A stretch of DNA of 64,000 bases from DASVEG01 sp035540495 (GTDB taxonomy: Bacteria > Actinomycetota > Acidimicrobiia > Acidimicrobiales > CADCTF01): positions 1 through 64,000 of the forward strand of contig DATLGL010000028.1 in NCBI GenBank assembly GCA_035540495.1, in the 5' to 3' direction. Positions within the stretch are counted from its first letter, which is position 1. The number at the start of each line of letters is the position of its first letter. Both the position numbers and the translations under genes were made by a program. Under the pieces are notes generated by a model. It had not been told where the DNA came from. It did not search any database and worked only from the letters and a program-made list of their open reading frames with translations. Below are positions 14,985-23,864 of the stretch, piece by piece.

Positions 14985-16292
14985 ATGACCGACATCACCG
15001 AGCCCATCACCGACGAAGACGACTACGTCTTCAAGACGGTGGTGGAGGACGACCTCGACGTCTCTTTCGAGGATGCCATCGCACAGACGATGGTCGATTT
15101 CGACGATGGCGACATCGTCAAGGGCACGATCGTCAAGGTCGACAAGGACGAGGTCCTTCTCGACATCGGCTACAAGTCCGAAGGCGTCATCCCCGCCCGC
15201 GAGCTGTCGATCCGCAACGACATCGACCCCTCCGAGGTCGTCAGCCTCGGTGACGAGGTCGAGGCCCTGGTCCTCCAGAAGGAAGACAAGGAAGGCCGTC
15301 TCGTCCTCTCGAAGAAGCGCGCGCAGTACGAGCGCGCGTGGGGGACGATCGAGAAGATCAAGGAGAACGAGGGCGTCGTCGAAGGGCCCGTGATCGAGGT
15401 CGTCAAGGGTGGTCTCATCCTCGACATCGGCCTCCGCGGCTTCCTTCCCGCGAGCCTCGTGGAGCTGCGCCGCGTCCGCGACCTCCAGCCCTACGTGGGC
15501 AAGGTCCTCCAGGCGAAGATCATCGAGCTCGACAAGAACCGGAACAACGTCGTCCTCTCCCGCCGTGCCTGGCTCGAGGAGACGCAGAAGGAACAGCGCG
15601 ACGAGTTCCTCACCAACCTCAAGGTCGGCGAGACCCGCCGCGGCGTCGTGTCGAGCATCGTCAACTTCGGTGCCTTCGTCGACATCGGCGGCATGGACGG
15701 ACTCATCCACGTCTCCGAGCTGTCGTGGAAGCACGTCGACCACCCGTCGTCCGTCGTCACGGTCGGCGACGAGGTCGAGGTCAAGGTCATCGACGTCGAC
15801 ATGGATCGCGAGCGCATCGCCCTGTCGCTCAAGGCGACCCAGCAGGATCCGTGGAACGAGTTCGCCTCCACCCACCGGGTCGGCGAGCTGGTCTACGGCC
15901 GGGTCACGAAGCTCGTGCCGTTCGGAGCGTTCGTCCAGGTGGGCGAGGGCATCGAGGGTCTGGTGCACATCTCGGAGATGGCCGCTCACCACGTCGAGGC
16001 CCCCGATCAGGTCGTCACCCCCGGCGAGGAGCTGTGGGTGAAGATCATCGACCTCGACCTGCAGCGCCGCCGCATCAGCCTGTCGATCAAGCAGGCCGCG
16101 GAAGGTGGCGAGGTCGCGGCCGAGTACCGCGAGCACTTCGGCGAGCACGCCTTCGACGAGAGCGGCAACTACGTCGGCAGCATCGACTACACCGCCTTCG
16201 AGCCGGAGACGGAGTCGCAGGCCGCGTGGGCCGATCTCGCCGAGGAGTACGCGCACGGCGAAGAGGGTGCGGAGGCCGCGCCCGAGGCTTGA
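14985..16292 (+). CDS. rpsA: 30S ribosomal protein S1
   Basis: This 435-residue S1 protein has four S1/OB RNA-binding repeats at about residues 38-108, 125-193, 210-279 and 295-364 (for example GDIVKGTIVKVDKDEVLLDI; GVVSSIVNFGAFVDIGGMDG; GRVTKLVPFGAFVQVGEGIE), flanked by acidic tails. It helps load and unfold mRNA on the 30S subunit. Four repeats and this length are usual for actinomycete S1 (six repeats in Escherichia coli). It has an ATG start. Strong hairpins follow the stop codon. Confidence 0.96.
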   Translation: MTDITEPITDEDDYVFKTVVEDDLDVSFEDAIAQTMVDFDDGDIVKGTIVKVDKDEVLLDIGYKSEGVIPARELSIRNDIDPSEVVSLGDEVEALVLQKEDKEGRLVLSKKRAQYERAWGTIEKIKENEGVVEGPVIEVVKGGLILDIGLRGFLPASLVELRRVRDLQPYVGKVLQAKIIELDKNRNNVVLSRRAWLEETQKEQRDEFLTNLKVGETRRGVVSSIVNFGAFVDIGGMDGLIHVSELSWKHVDHPSSVVTVGDEVEVKVIDVDMDRERIALSLKATQQDPWNEFASTHRVGELVYGRVTKLVPFGAFVQVGEGIEGLVHISEMAAHHVEAPDQVVTPGEELWVKIIDLDLQRRRISLSIKQAAEGGEVAAEYREHFGEHAFDESGNYVGSIDYTAFEPETESQAAWADLAEEYAHGEEGAEAAPEA

Positions 16293-16298
16293 CCCGGC

Positions 16299-16315
16299 GA
16301 CCGCCGACGGCGGTC
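16299..16315. terminator. Hairpin directly after rpsA (7-bp GC stem)
   Basis: GACCGCC and GGCGGTC pair perfectly around a three-base loop, starting seven bases after the rpsA stop and ending over the stop of the convergent tadG gene. There is no T tract, as is common in high-GC actinomycetes. It could serve both converging transcripts. Confidence 0.5.
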
Positions 16316-17948
16316 AGCGCAGAAGCTTCACCTGACGGGCCACCCTTCCGGTGGCCCGTCCCGCGCTCGGGCTCACCACGATGGGCTCTGTGCCCGCGGT
16401 CTCGATGCGCCGGGCGACGATCTGGCTGTTGAAGACGCCGAGACCTGCCGTGGTGCCTTCGAGGACCACGGCTGCGTTCGGCGCCGCGACCGTCCCCTCG
16501 ACCTGGAACACCTGCTGCTCACCGATGCGCACGTCGCCCGAGCCGTCGGTCCACAGGAGCAGGTCCTCGAACGGTCCGCTCGCCGGGGCAGACACGCGCA
16601 ACTGGCTCGAACCCGGCGCCGCCGGCGCGACCGCGCTGAAGCCGCCGGTGTGGAGGAACGTGCGGGTGAGGGCGAGGGTGGCCTGCGGCTCCTTCACCAC
16701 CGAGCCGCGAACGAAGACGGTGACGGCGGAATGGCCGGCGCCGATGACACCGCCACAGGCGGAGTCGTTCACGGCCGCGCAGCCGGAGTCGGTGATGACG
16801 ACGTTGCCCCTGACGACCGCCCGTTGGCCGGTGAAGGTCACTCGCCCTTCGATCCGCAGCTCGTCGCAGTCGACGTAGACGTCGCCGGTGACGGTGAGCG
16901 TCTCGCCGGGCGAAACGGTGCATCCGACCGCTCCGGGCGTCACGACGGGAAGCCCGACCGGGGCGGCCGGACCTCCTTCCCGGGCCCGCAGTGCGTCGAG
17001 CGCGCCGGCGGGTTGTCCGCACGGTGCGCCGCAGTTGTAGCGGACGTCGAGGAACCCGCGTCCGAGGCGAGCCGGCGCGGGTGTGGGCGCGGGGGCGACG
17101 ACACCGTTCGCCGTGCGCGCGAACGACGGTCCCGCGAGCGCATGGGCCTCGATGCGGCCGGCCGTCACCGCGCCGGGGACCGCGGCGTCGATCGCGAAGC
17201 CCGTGGCGCAAGCCGAGAGGTCGGTGTCGACGACGATCGAGTCGGGCTCGTTCGCTGCCAGCGGAACGACCGACAGCGGCGCGGCGGTCGCTCGGATCCC
17301 GTCGCAGCCCGCCGGCTCGAGGGCGACGATCGCCGGTACGTCGGGCCCGGTCTGGAAGATCCGCCGCGCCACGGAGTGGACGTCGGTGCGACTGCTCTCG
17401 GTGCCGACGAACGCGCCGAACAGGAAGGTTCGATCGCGTTCGACTCGAACGGCCATGCGCTGGCACGGGAGACCGTCGCGGCCGGGGTCGATCGGCTGGT
17501 CGCGGTCCCCGCCGATCAGTTCGCTCCGCATGAGGGGGTCGCCGTCGGGCACCGGATGGGTGATCGACACCGTCAGCGGCCCGTACGTGCCCGTGGCCGT
17601 GACCGGCGTCGTGGGGTCGCACACCCCAGCAGAGAAGATCGCCGCGCAGTCGGGCGGCGAGACGGCGCCTTCGGCATCGTCGCGGTTCAGCACGACGTAG
17701 TCCCATGCGGCCTGGCAGGCGGGTGCGGCCGATGGTGGATCGATCGGATCGAGCACGGACGCCGCTGCGGTCACCGCGAGGTCAGTGGCAGCGCGATCGG
17801 CCCGGCGTCCGTGTCGAAGAGCGGCGATGTCGAGCACGAGCGCGACGGCTGCGAAGATCCCCACGGCGAGGAGGGCGTAGACGACGAGGTACGCACCGGC
17901 GTCGTCCCGCACGACGCGGGGTCGGATCTGCGAGGTCCGGCTGATCAC
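16314..17948 (-). CDS. TadG-like Flp pilus assembly protein
   Basis: This 544-residue protein has an N-terminal membrane anchor preceded by a short charged stretch (DDAGAYLVVYALLAVGIFAAVALVLDIAALRHGRRADRA broken here as two parts: anchor about residues 18-42, then the RRADRA turn), the TadE/TadG N-terminal pattern. The long extracytoplasmic region is beta-rich with paired Cys residues (DSGCAAVNDSACGG, YNCGAPCG) likely forming disulfides. A right-handed repetitive strand region (VTGDVYVDCDELRIEGRVTF) resembles polymer-forming or pectate-lyase-like folds. GTG start at 17948, four bases after the tadE gene; both are on the minus strand, divergent from the tadZ/A/B/C genes. Confidence 0.75.
   Translation of the reverse strand: MISRTSQIRPRVVRDDAGAYLVVYALLAVGIFAAVALVLDIAALRHGRRADRAATDLAVTAAASVLDPIDPPSAAPACQAAWDYVVLNRDDAEGAVSPPDCAAIFSAGVCDPTTPVTATGTYGPLTVSITHPVPDGDPLMRSELIGGDRDQPIDPGRDGLPCQRMAVRVERDRTFLFGAFVGTESSRTDVHSVARRIFQTGPDVPAIVALEPAGCDGIRATAAPLSVVPLAANEPDSIVVDTDLSACATGFAIDAAVPGAVTAGRIEAHALAGPSFARTANGVVAPAPTPAPARLGRGFLDVRYNCGAPCGQPAGALDALRAREGGPAAPVGLPVVTPGAVGCTVSPGETLTVTGDVYVDCDELRIEGRVTFTGQRAVVRGNVVITDSGCAAVNDSACGGVIGAGHSAVTVFVRGSVVKEPQATLALTRTFLHTGGFSAVAPAAPGSSQLRVSAPASGPFEDLLLWTDGSGDVRIGEQQVFQVEGTVAAPNAAVVLEGTTAGLGVFNSQIVARRIETAGTEPIVVSPSAGRATGRVARQVKLLR
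16335..16359. terminator. Strong 10-bp hairpin inside the tadG 3' end
   Basis: ACGGGCCACC and GGTGGCCCGT form a perfect 10-bp stem around loop CTTCC. It lies in the last codons of tadG and about 40 bases past rpsA, so it is well placed to end rpsA transcription. It lacks a U tract. Confidence 0.5.
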
Positions 17949-17952
17949 GTCG

Positions 17953-18480
17953 TCAGCCTGCTTCGAAGCGGGCGACCGCTTCCGACGACAGGTTCAGGTC
18001 GTCCGACCACACGAGCAGTTCGAACCGCGACGTGCGACGACCGATCACTTGCACTCGAGATTCGCCCGATCGGCCGTCGCTGAAGCAGTCGCCGTTGGTG
18101 AACACGGGCGACGCCGTGCCGACGCGCTCCATCCGGCGCGCGGTGCCGCTTCCGGGGACGTAGGCGATGCAGATGCGTGATCCCGACTCGCCAGGATCGA
18201 GCTCGCCGTCGGCCGTGGCGACGACCACCGAGCCGACCCGCTGGAGCCATGCGTCGAGGGTCGCCTCGGTCGAGAGCGGGAGCGTGGCGCCGTACCGGGC
18301 GCTCTCCCGGACCGCGTCGGTGATGGCCAACCGGCGGGTGTACGCGAGACCGCCGGTGAACAGGCCGAGAACGACCATGAAGAAGACCGGCAGGACCAGC
18401 GCGAACTCGACCAGCGACGCGCCGGACTCACCGCGCCCTCGCGCGGCGAAACGGCCCCGCGCGCGTCCGGCTCCAGCCAT
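17953..18480 (-). CDS. TadE family minor pilin
   Basis: This 175-residue pseudopilin-like protein begins with a basic leader (MAGAGRARGRFAARGRG) and then ESGASLVEFALVLPVFFMVV, the TadE signature with the conserved Glu five residues into the hydrophobic helix. TadE-like proteins are processed by a TadV-type prepilin peptidase and help assemble Flp pili. The rest (TRRLAITDAVRESARYGATL, then a soluble domain with two Cys pairs) fits the family. ATG 18480 is chosen; GTG 18525 would add 15 residues. It is co-transcribed with the tadG-like gene. Confidence 0.85.
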   Translation of the reverse strand: MAGAGRARGRFAARGRGESGASLVEFALVLPVFFMVVLGLFTGGLAYTRRLAITDAVRESARYGATLPLSTEATLDAWLQRVGSVVVATADGELDPGESGSRICIAYVPGSGTARRMERVGTASPVFTNGDCFSDGRSGESRVQVIGRRTSRFELLVWSDDLNLSSEAVARFEAG

Positions 18481-18621
18481 GTTGTGAAGTATCGGCCTTC
18501 TCACCACTTGCTGAAGTTTTCTCACGAAGATGCTTGCCTTCGGCCCGATTCGTGCCGATGCTTTTCGCGAACTGGAGGAGCTGAACGATCGCGCGTCGCT
18601 GCCGGCGCGGTCGGGATGCGT

Positions 18622-18630
18622 GGAGGAAGG
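18622..18630 (+). promoter_or_regulatory. Ribosome-binding site for cpaB
   Basis: GGAGGAAGG ends eight bases before TTG 18639. It decides the unusual TTG start of the cpaB gene, because no ATG or GTG in that frame is similarly placed. Confidence 0.7.
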
Positions 18631-18638
18631 CGCGATCG

Positions 18639-19364
18639 TTGGGCTCTCGACGAGGTGTCATGGTGCTTGCGGCGGTGGTGCTCGCCGCGGTTGCCGCCGT
18701 GGCGACGTTCGCCTACGTGCGGGGCATCGAGTCGCGCGCCTACGGCGACACGCAGCTCGTCGAGGTCTTCGTCGTGACCGCCGAGATCCCGAAGGGAACG
18801 CCGGGCGAGGCGGCCGCCGCCGGTGCGGTCAAGGCCGACCGCATCCCTGCGAAGTTCCGCCCGGGGAACGCGCTCACCAGCCTCGATGCCATCCTCGGCA
18901 AGGTCGCGCTGTCGTCGCTGTCGCCGAACACCGTGCTCGTCGAGGGCCAGTTCGTCGATCCCCGGACCGCGCAGGTGACCTTCAGCCAGCGCATCCCGGC
19001 CGGAAACGTCGCCATCACCGTCTCGGTCGACCAGGTGCGGGGTGTCGCCGGCCTCTTGGTGCCGGGCGACAAGGTGAACATCCTCGTCGCCGACGGCGGC
19101 TCCCAGCGGGTGCTCTACCAGAACGTCCCGATCATCGCGATCGGAACGACCGCTGCGCCCCAGCCGGGCGACACCGCGGAGGTGCAGAACCCCGGCAGCG
19201 GGCTGATCACGTTCGCCGTTCCGCCCGAGGCCGCGTCGCGCATCGCGTTCGCGGCATCCCAGGGCGGCGGCCTCTACCTCACACTGGTGCCGCAGGACAA
19301 CCAGGCCGTCGACATCCCGCCGATCAACGCCGGCAACCTCTTTCCCGGGAACAGGACGCCGTGA
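18639..19364 (+). CDS. cpaB: Flp pilus assembly protein CpaB (SAF/RcpC domain)
   Basis: This 241-residue protein is anchored by one N-terminal transmembrane helix (VMVLAAVVLAAVAAVATFAY), with an SAF domain (about 42-105, VFVVTAEIPKGTP, ILGKVALSSLSPNTVLVEGQ) and an RcpC/CpaB domain (VAITVSVDQVRGVAGLLVPGDKV is the hallmark, quoted here as residues about 125-147). CpaB proteins contact the pilus machinery in the cell envelope. The TTG start follows a good Shine-Dalgarno. The stop overlaps the ATG of tadZ by one base, the first link in a tightly packed operon. Confidence 0.87.
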   Translation: MGSRRGVMVLAAVVLAAVAAVATFAYVRGIESRAYGDTQLVEVFVVTAEIPKGTPGEAAAAGAVKADRIPAKFRPGNALTSLDAILGKVALSSLSPNTVLVEGQFVDPRTAQVTFSQRIPAGNVAITVSVDQVRGVAGLLVPGDKVNILVADGGSQRVLYQNVPIIAIGTTAAPQPGDTAEVQNPGSGLITFAVPPEAASRIAFAASQGGGLYLTLVPQDNQAVDIPPINAGNLFPGNRTP

Positions 19365-20563
19365 TGGGTAGCGTCTCGTCCGTCGACCTCCACGAAGCTC
19401 CGTACTCGGTCGCCGTCGTCGACGACGACCCGAAGCTGCGCACCCGACTCGCGATGCAGTTGGGAGAGTCGGCGCGTGCTGCGGCGTACGCCTCGCTCAA
19501 CGCGGTCGACCAGCGGGGGGCGACGACCGCAACGGTGCTGGTGCTGGGTCCCTCCTACGTCGATGCCGATGCACTCGGCGAGGTCGCGCGGCTGACGAGG
19601 GGACGCCCCGATCTCGGTGCGGTGCTCGTGGTGCCGGAGATCTCCACCGACGTGCTGCAGCTGGCGCTCCGATCAGGCATCCGCGACGTCGTGCCGATGT
19701 CGGGTGATGCCGATCAGCTCCTCGAGGCGATCGCACGCACCGGCGAGACGCTCCAGGCGCCGCCGAGCGCCCCGAACCTGGTCGCCGTCCCCGGGGGCGC
19801 AGGCACCGATCGCGCTCGCACGATCACGGTGTTCAGCACGAAGGGCGGCGCCGGCAAGTCGTTCGTCGCGATCAACCTGGCGGCGGTGCTGGCGCGGCGG
19901 AACGACAAGCCAGTCGTGGTCGTCGACGCCGACCTCCAGTTCGGCGACGTCGCGGTGATGCTCGGGCTCGTTCCGCAGCACACGATCATCGACGCGGTCA
20001 ACCAGATCGACCGCCTCGACGAGTCGCTCCTGAAGAGCATGCTGATCAAGCACGACGCGACCGGCGTGTTCGTGCTGCCCGCGCCGATCGAGCCCGCCTT
20101 CGCTGACTCCGTCAGCCTTCAGCACCTGCAGAGGATCATCGAGGTCCTCTCGTCGTTCTGCTCCTACGTGATCATCGACACGCCGGCACGCTTCGACGAC
20201 ATCGTCCTCGGGGTGCTCGAGGCCACCGACGACATCGTGCTCATGGCGGGGATGGACATCCCGCACATCAAGAACACCAAGATCGGTCTCCAGACCCTGC
20301 GGCTCCTGCACATCCCGAGCTCGAAGGTGAAGCTGACCCTGAACCGAGCGAACTCGAAGGTCAAGCTCGACATCGCGGACGTCGAACGCACGTTGCAGAT
20401 GAAGGCCGACTGCCTGCTGCCGAGCGAGATCGCGGTTCCCCAGTCGATCAACAAGGGCGTGCCCGTCGTCATCGACGCCCCCCGCTCCGGCGTGTCGCGC
20501 AACCTCGAGCGCCTCGCCGATCTCTTTCCCGCCCTCTCTGAAGAGAGCGCCGGCGGGAGGTAG
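19364..20563 (+). CDS. TadZ/CpaE-like pilus localisation ATPase
   Basis: This 399-residue protein has a receiver-like N-terminal domain (YSVAVVDDDPKLRTRLAMQL, about residues 14-125) and a MinD/ParA-type ATPase domain with a deviant Walker A, FSTKGGAGKSFVAINLA, followed by VVVDADLQFGDVAVMLG. TadZ/CpaE places the Tad pilus apparatus within the cell. The receiver part keeps an acidic cluster but lacks an obvious phospho-acceptor setting, so it may be structural. It overlaps cpaB and precedes tadA by two bases. Confidence 0.87.
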   Translation: MGSVSSVDLHEAPYSVAVVDDDPKLRTRLAMQLGESARAAAYASLNAVDQRGATTATVLVLGPSYVDADALGEVARLTRGRPDLGAVLVVPEISTDVLQLALRSGIRDVVPMSGDADQLLEAIARTGETLQAPPSAPNLVAVPGGAGTDRARTITVFSTKGGAGKSFVAINLAAVLARRNDKPVVVVDADLQFGDVAVMLGLVPQHTIIDAVNQIDRLDESLLKSMLIKHDATGVFVLPAPIEPAFADSVSLQHLQRIIEVLSSFCSYVIIDTPARFDDIVLGVLEATDDIVLMAGMDIPHIKNTKIGLQTLRLLHIPSSKVKLTLNRANSKVKLDIADVERTLQMKADCLLPSEIAVPQSINKGVPVVIDAPRSGVSRNLERLADLFPALSEESAGGR

Positions 20564-20565
20564 CG

Positions 20566-21909
20566 GTGTCGCTCTACGAGAGGCTGCACTCCCAAGCAGC
20601 GGCGGGATCGGGCAACCCGCTGCTCGACGAGCTCCGCCAGAAGATCCACGCCCAGCTGATCGACGAGCTCGGCGCGGTCCTCTACGACAAGCGCCTGTCG
20701 GAGGACGACCTCCGCGAACGCGTCCAGGAGTCGTTGCAGCAGGCGCTCGCCCGGGAGACCGCACCCATCTCGGCGGCCGACCGGGCGCAGCTCCTTCGTG
20801 ACGTCTCCGACGACATCCTCGGCTACGGACCGATCGACCGTCACCTCCACGACGCCACGGTCACCGAGGTCATGGTGAACGGCCCGTCGCGGGTGTACGT
20901 CGAGCGCAGCGGCCGGATCGAGGCCACCGGTACGACCTTCATCGACGAGGCGCATCTGCGCCGGATCATCGACAAGATCGTCGGTCAGGTCGGTCGCCGC
21001 ATCGACGAGGCGACGCCGATGGTGGACGCCCGGCTTCCTGACGGCTCCCGCGTGAACGCCGTGGTCCACCCGCTGGCGATCGGCGGGCCGTTCCTCACCA
21101 TCCGGAAGTTCTCCGCCGACCCGTACACGGTGCGTGATCTCGTCGCGATGTCGACGTTCTCGCAGCAGCTCGCGCAGTTCCTCGAGGCCTGCGTGCGCGG
21201 CCGGCTCAACGTGGTGGTCAGCGGCGGTACCGGCACCGGAAAGACGACGACGCTCAACGTGCTCTCGTCGTTCATCCCCCACGACGAGCGGATCGTGACG
21301 GTGGAAGACGCCAAGGAGCTGCAGCTCGCGCAGACGCACGTGCTGCCGCTGGAGGCGCGTCCACCGAACATCGAGGGTCGCGGTGAGATCACCATCCGCG
21401 ACCTCGTCCGCAACGCGCTGCGCATGCGGCCGGATCGCATCGTCGTCGGCGAGTGCCGAGCCGGTGAGGCCCTCGACATGCTCCAGGCGATGAACACCGG
21501 CCACGACGGCTCGCTCACGACGATCCACGCGAACAGCCCTCGTGACGTCCTCGCGCGCATCGAGACGATGACGTTGATGGCCGGATTCGACCTGCCCGTG
21601 AGGGCCATCCGCGAGCAGATGGCCTCCGCGCTCGACCTCGTGGTGCACCTGTCGAGGCTGCGTGACGGCACGCGCCGGGTCACCCACGTGACCGAGGTGC
21701 AGGGGATGGACGGCGAGTCGATCGTCACCCAGGACCTGTTCCTGTTCGACTTCGGCATGGGTGTCGACGAGGAAGGCCGCTTCCGCGGCCACCTCAAGGC
21801 GACCGGGGCGCGCCCGGCGTTCGCCGACCGCCTGCGCGACCACGGTATCCAGCTCGACGACGAGCTGTTCGAGGCCGAGGCGTTCGCGCGGCAGGTCGTC
21901 GGGCGGTAG
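20566..21909 (+). CDS. tadA: TadA/CpaF family secretion ATPase
   Basis: This 447-residue hexameric ATPase powers Flp pilus assembly and retraction. The N-terminal half carries the helical domain and the DILGYGPIDRHLHD and EVMVNGPSRVYVER motifs. The C-terminal motor has Walker A VSGGTGTGKTTTLN, the Asp box VTVEDAKELQL, Walker B RPDRIVVGECRAGEALDML and the His box TGHDGSLTTIHANSP. GTG start; the coding region lies two bases after tadZ and five before the VWA-tadB gene. Cytoplasmic, docked to TadB/TadC. Confidence 0.94.
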   Translation: MSLYERLHSQAAAGSGNPLLDELRQKIHAQLIDELGAVLYDKRLSEDDLRERVQESLQQALARETAPISAADRAQLLRDVSDDILGYGPIDRHLHDATVTEVMVNGPSRVYVERSGRIEATGTTFIDEAHLRRIIDKIVGQVGRRIDEATPMVDARLPDGSRVNAVVHPLAIGGPFLTIRKFSADPYTVRDLVAMSTFSQQLAQFLEACVRGRLNVVVSGGTGTGKTTTLNVLSSFIPHDERIVTVEDAKELQLAQTHVLPLEARPPNIEGRGEITIRDLVRNALRMRPDRIVVGECRAGEALDMLQAMNTGHDGSLTTIHANSPRDVLARIETMTLMAGFDLPVRAIREQMASALDLVVHLSRLRDGTRRVTHVTEVQGMDGESIVTQDLFLFDFGMGVDEEGRFRGHLKATGARPAFADRLRDHGIQLDDELFEAEAFARQVVGR

Positions 21910-21914
21910 CGGCG

Positions 21915-23864
21915 ATGCGCGTGCGCGCGGTCGTCGCCGCCGTTGCCGCGTGGGCGATGGCAGTCCTGGCCATGGTCGGACTGACGATGGTCGGACTGAC
22001 GGTGGCTGCCGCCTCACCGGCGGGTGCCGCGGACCTCGTCAGCATCCGGGCGATCGACACGCGTGAGTTCCCGATCGTGCGCGTCAGCGCCCTCTTCGCG
22101 GGCGAACGTCCGGACCTCGGCGCCGTCGTGGTCCGCGAGAACGGCCGCGTCGTGCCCGACATCGATGTCGTGCCCGTGGCCGAGTCGACTCGTCCGGTCG
22201 GCGTCGTGCTGGTCGTCGACACCTCAGGATCGATGGCGGCGAGCGGCAAGCTCGCCCGGGCCAAGGAGGCCGCGCGTCGTTTCGTCGAGACGAAGGCGCC
22301 GACCGACGAGGTGGCGCTGGTCGCGTTCGACAACGCCGCCCGCATCGCGGTCAACTTCACGGCCGATCCGTCGCTCCTGCTCGGCGCGATCGAGGGGCTG
22401 CAGCCGGCGGGGGAGACCGCGCTGTGGGACGCGATCCGGACCGCGTCGGGTCTGTTCACCGAACGCGGCGACCTCCTGCCGTACCTGATCGTGCTCTCCG
22501 ACGGCGCCGACACGGTCTCGACCACCACCGCCGATCAGGCGCTCGGCGCGGTCGCCTCGACCGGTGCCGGCGTGTTCCCCATCGCGCTGACCGGCCGGGG
22601 CGAGTCCGACGTCGAAGCACTCCGCCGGCTCGCCGACGCGAGCGGTGGAACGTTCGCCGAGACCACCGACGCCTCCCGGCTCGACGCGCTCTACCAGAAC
22701 GTCCAACGAGTGCTCCAGAACCAGTACGAGATCTCGTGGACGTCGGCACTGGGCGCGTCCTCCGGGAACCTCGACGTCTCGTTGAAGCTGGGCGACGCCA
22801 TCGCGACGGCGACGACGCCCGTGAACGCCGTCGGCGTCGGTCAGGTCGCGCAGCCGAGGACCGTCGAGATCCCGCGGACGCCGGGGCCTCTCGACTCCGC
22901 CGCCGGGCGCGTCGCCGTCGCCGTCCTCGCGGCGGCTGCGGCCGGGCTGTTCGGGTGGCTCGTCGCGTCGTCGGTGGTGCGGGACAAGACGCCGCTGTCG
23001 ATCGTCGACGCGTACACCCGCGGCCAGGGTGCGGCGGCGCCGGTTCAGGAAGACCGCGATCTCGTTCCCGACGCCGTGCGGCGTGCCGTCGAGGCGACCG
23101 CGAGGATGACCGGCGGCGGCGGTCTGCTCGACCGCCTCGAGGCGAAGCTCGACGCGGCCGACGTCAAGGTGACGCCGCAGGAGTTCGTCGTCTTCTACCT
23201 CGTGGGGCTCGTCGCCCTGGCTGGTGTCGTCGGCGTCGCCGCAGGAGGGATGCTCGCGCTCGCGGCAGCCATCGTGGGCGCGCTGGGGCCGATCGCCGTT
23301 CTCAACCTGCTGTCGGAGCGCCGGCGCCGGCAGTTCACCGCGCAGCTGCCCGATGCTCTGCAGTTGCTGGCCAGCTCGCTGCGGGCGGGCTACTCCCTGG
23401 TGCAGGGACTCGAAGCCGTCGCGAACGAGGTCGAGGACCCGATGGGACGGGAGCTCCGGCGAGCCGTCCTCGAGACGCGCCTCGGCCGCGACATGGAGGT
23501 GGCGCTCGACGACACCGCCCGCCGGATGAACAGCCCGGACTTCGACTGGGTCGTCATCGCGATCCGGATCCAGCGCGAGATCGGCGGCAACCTGGCGGAG
23601 CTCCTCAGCTCGGTATCGGAGACGATGATCTCGCGCGAGCGGCTCCGCCGCGAGGTGAGCGCGCTGACCGCCGAGGGCCGGCTCTCGGCGATCATCGTCG
23701 GCGCGCTGCCGTTCGTGATCGGTGCCGTGCTCATGGTGATGAACCCCGCCTACCTCGCGCCGCTGTTCGCGTCGACGATCGGCAAGGCGATGATCCTCGG
23801 CGGCGTCGGGCTCACCTGCGCCGGGTTCGCGTGGATGAAGAAGGTCATCACCATTGACGTCTGA
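21915..23864 (+). CDS. tadB: VWA domain-TadB (T2SS F) fusion protein
   Basis: This 649-residue fusion has an N-terminal signal or anchor (residues 1-38). A von Willebrand A domain (about 95-270) follows, with an intact MIDAS: VVDTSGSMAAS, PAGETALWDAI and VLSDGADTVST. After a transmembrane helix near 335 (VAVLAAAAAGLFGWLV) comes a type II secretion F domain (about 415-640: QLPDALQLLASSLRAGYSLV, IRIQREIGGNLAELL). The F domain is the normal TadB platform. The extracytoplasmic VWA module suggests a ligand- or pilin-binding role on the outer face, which is inference. ATG start; it overlaps tadC by 11 bases. Confidence 0.87.
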   Translation: MRVRAVVAAVAAWAMAVLAMVGLTMVGLTVAAASPAGAADLVSIRAIDTREFPIVRVSALFAGERPDLGAVVVRENGRVVPDIDVVPVAESTRPVGVVLVVDTSGSMAASGKLARAKEAARRFVETKAPTDEVALVAFDNAARIAVNFTADPSLLLGAIEGLQPAGETALWDAIRTASGLFTERGDLLPYLIVLSDGADTVSTTTADQALGAVASTGAGVFPIALTGRGESDVEALRRLADASGGTFAETTDASRLDALYQNVQRVLQNQYEISWTSALGASSGNLDVSLKLGDAIATATTPVNAVGVGQVAQPRTVEIPRTPGPLDSAAGRVAVAVLAAAAAGLFGWLVASSVVRDKTPLSIVDAYTRGQGAAAPVQEDRDLVPDAVRRAVEATARMTGGGGLLDRLEAKLDAADVKVTPQEFVVFYLVGLVALAGVVGVAAGGMLALAAAIVGALGPIAVLNLLSERRRRQFTAQLPDALQLLASSLRAGYSLVQGLEAVANEVEDPMGRELRRAVLETRLGRDMEVALDDTARRMNSPDFDWVVIAIRIQREIGGNLAELLSSVSETMISRERLRREVSALTAEGRLSAIIVGALPFVIGAVLMVMNPAYLAPLFASTIGKAMILGGVGLTCAGFAWMKKVITIDV

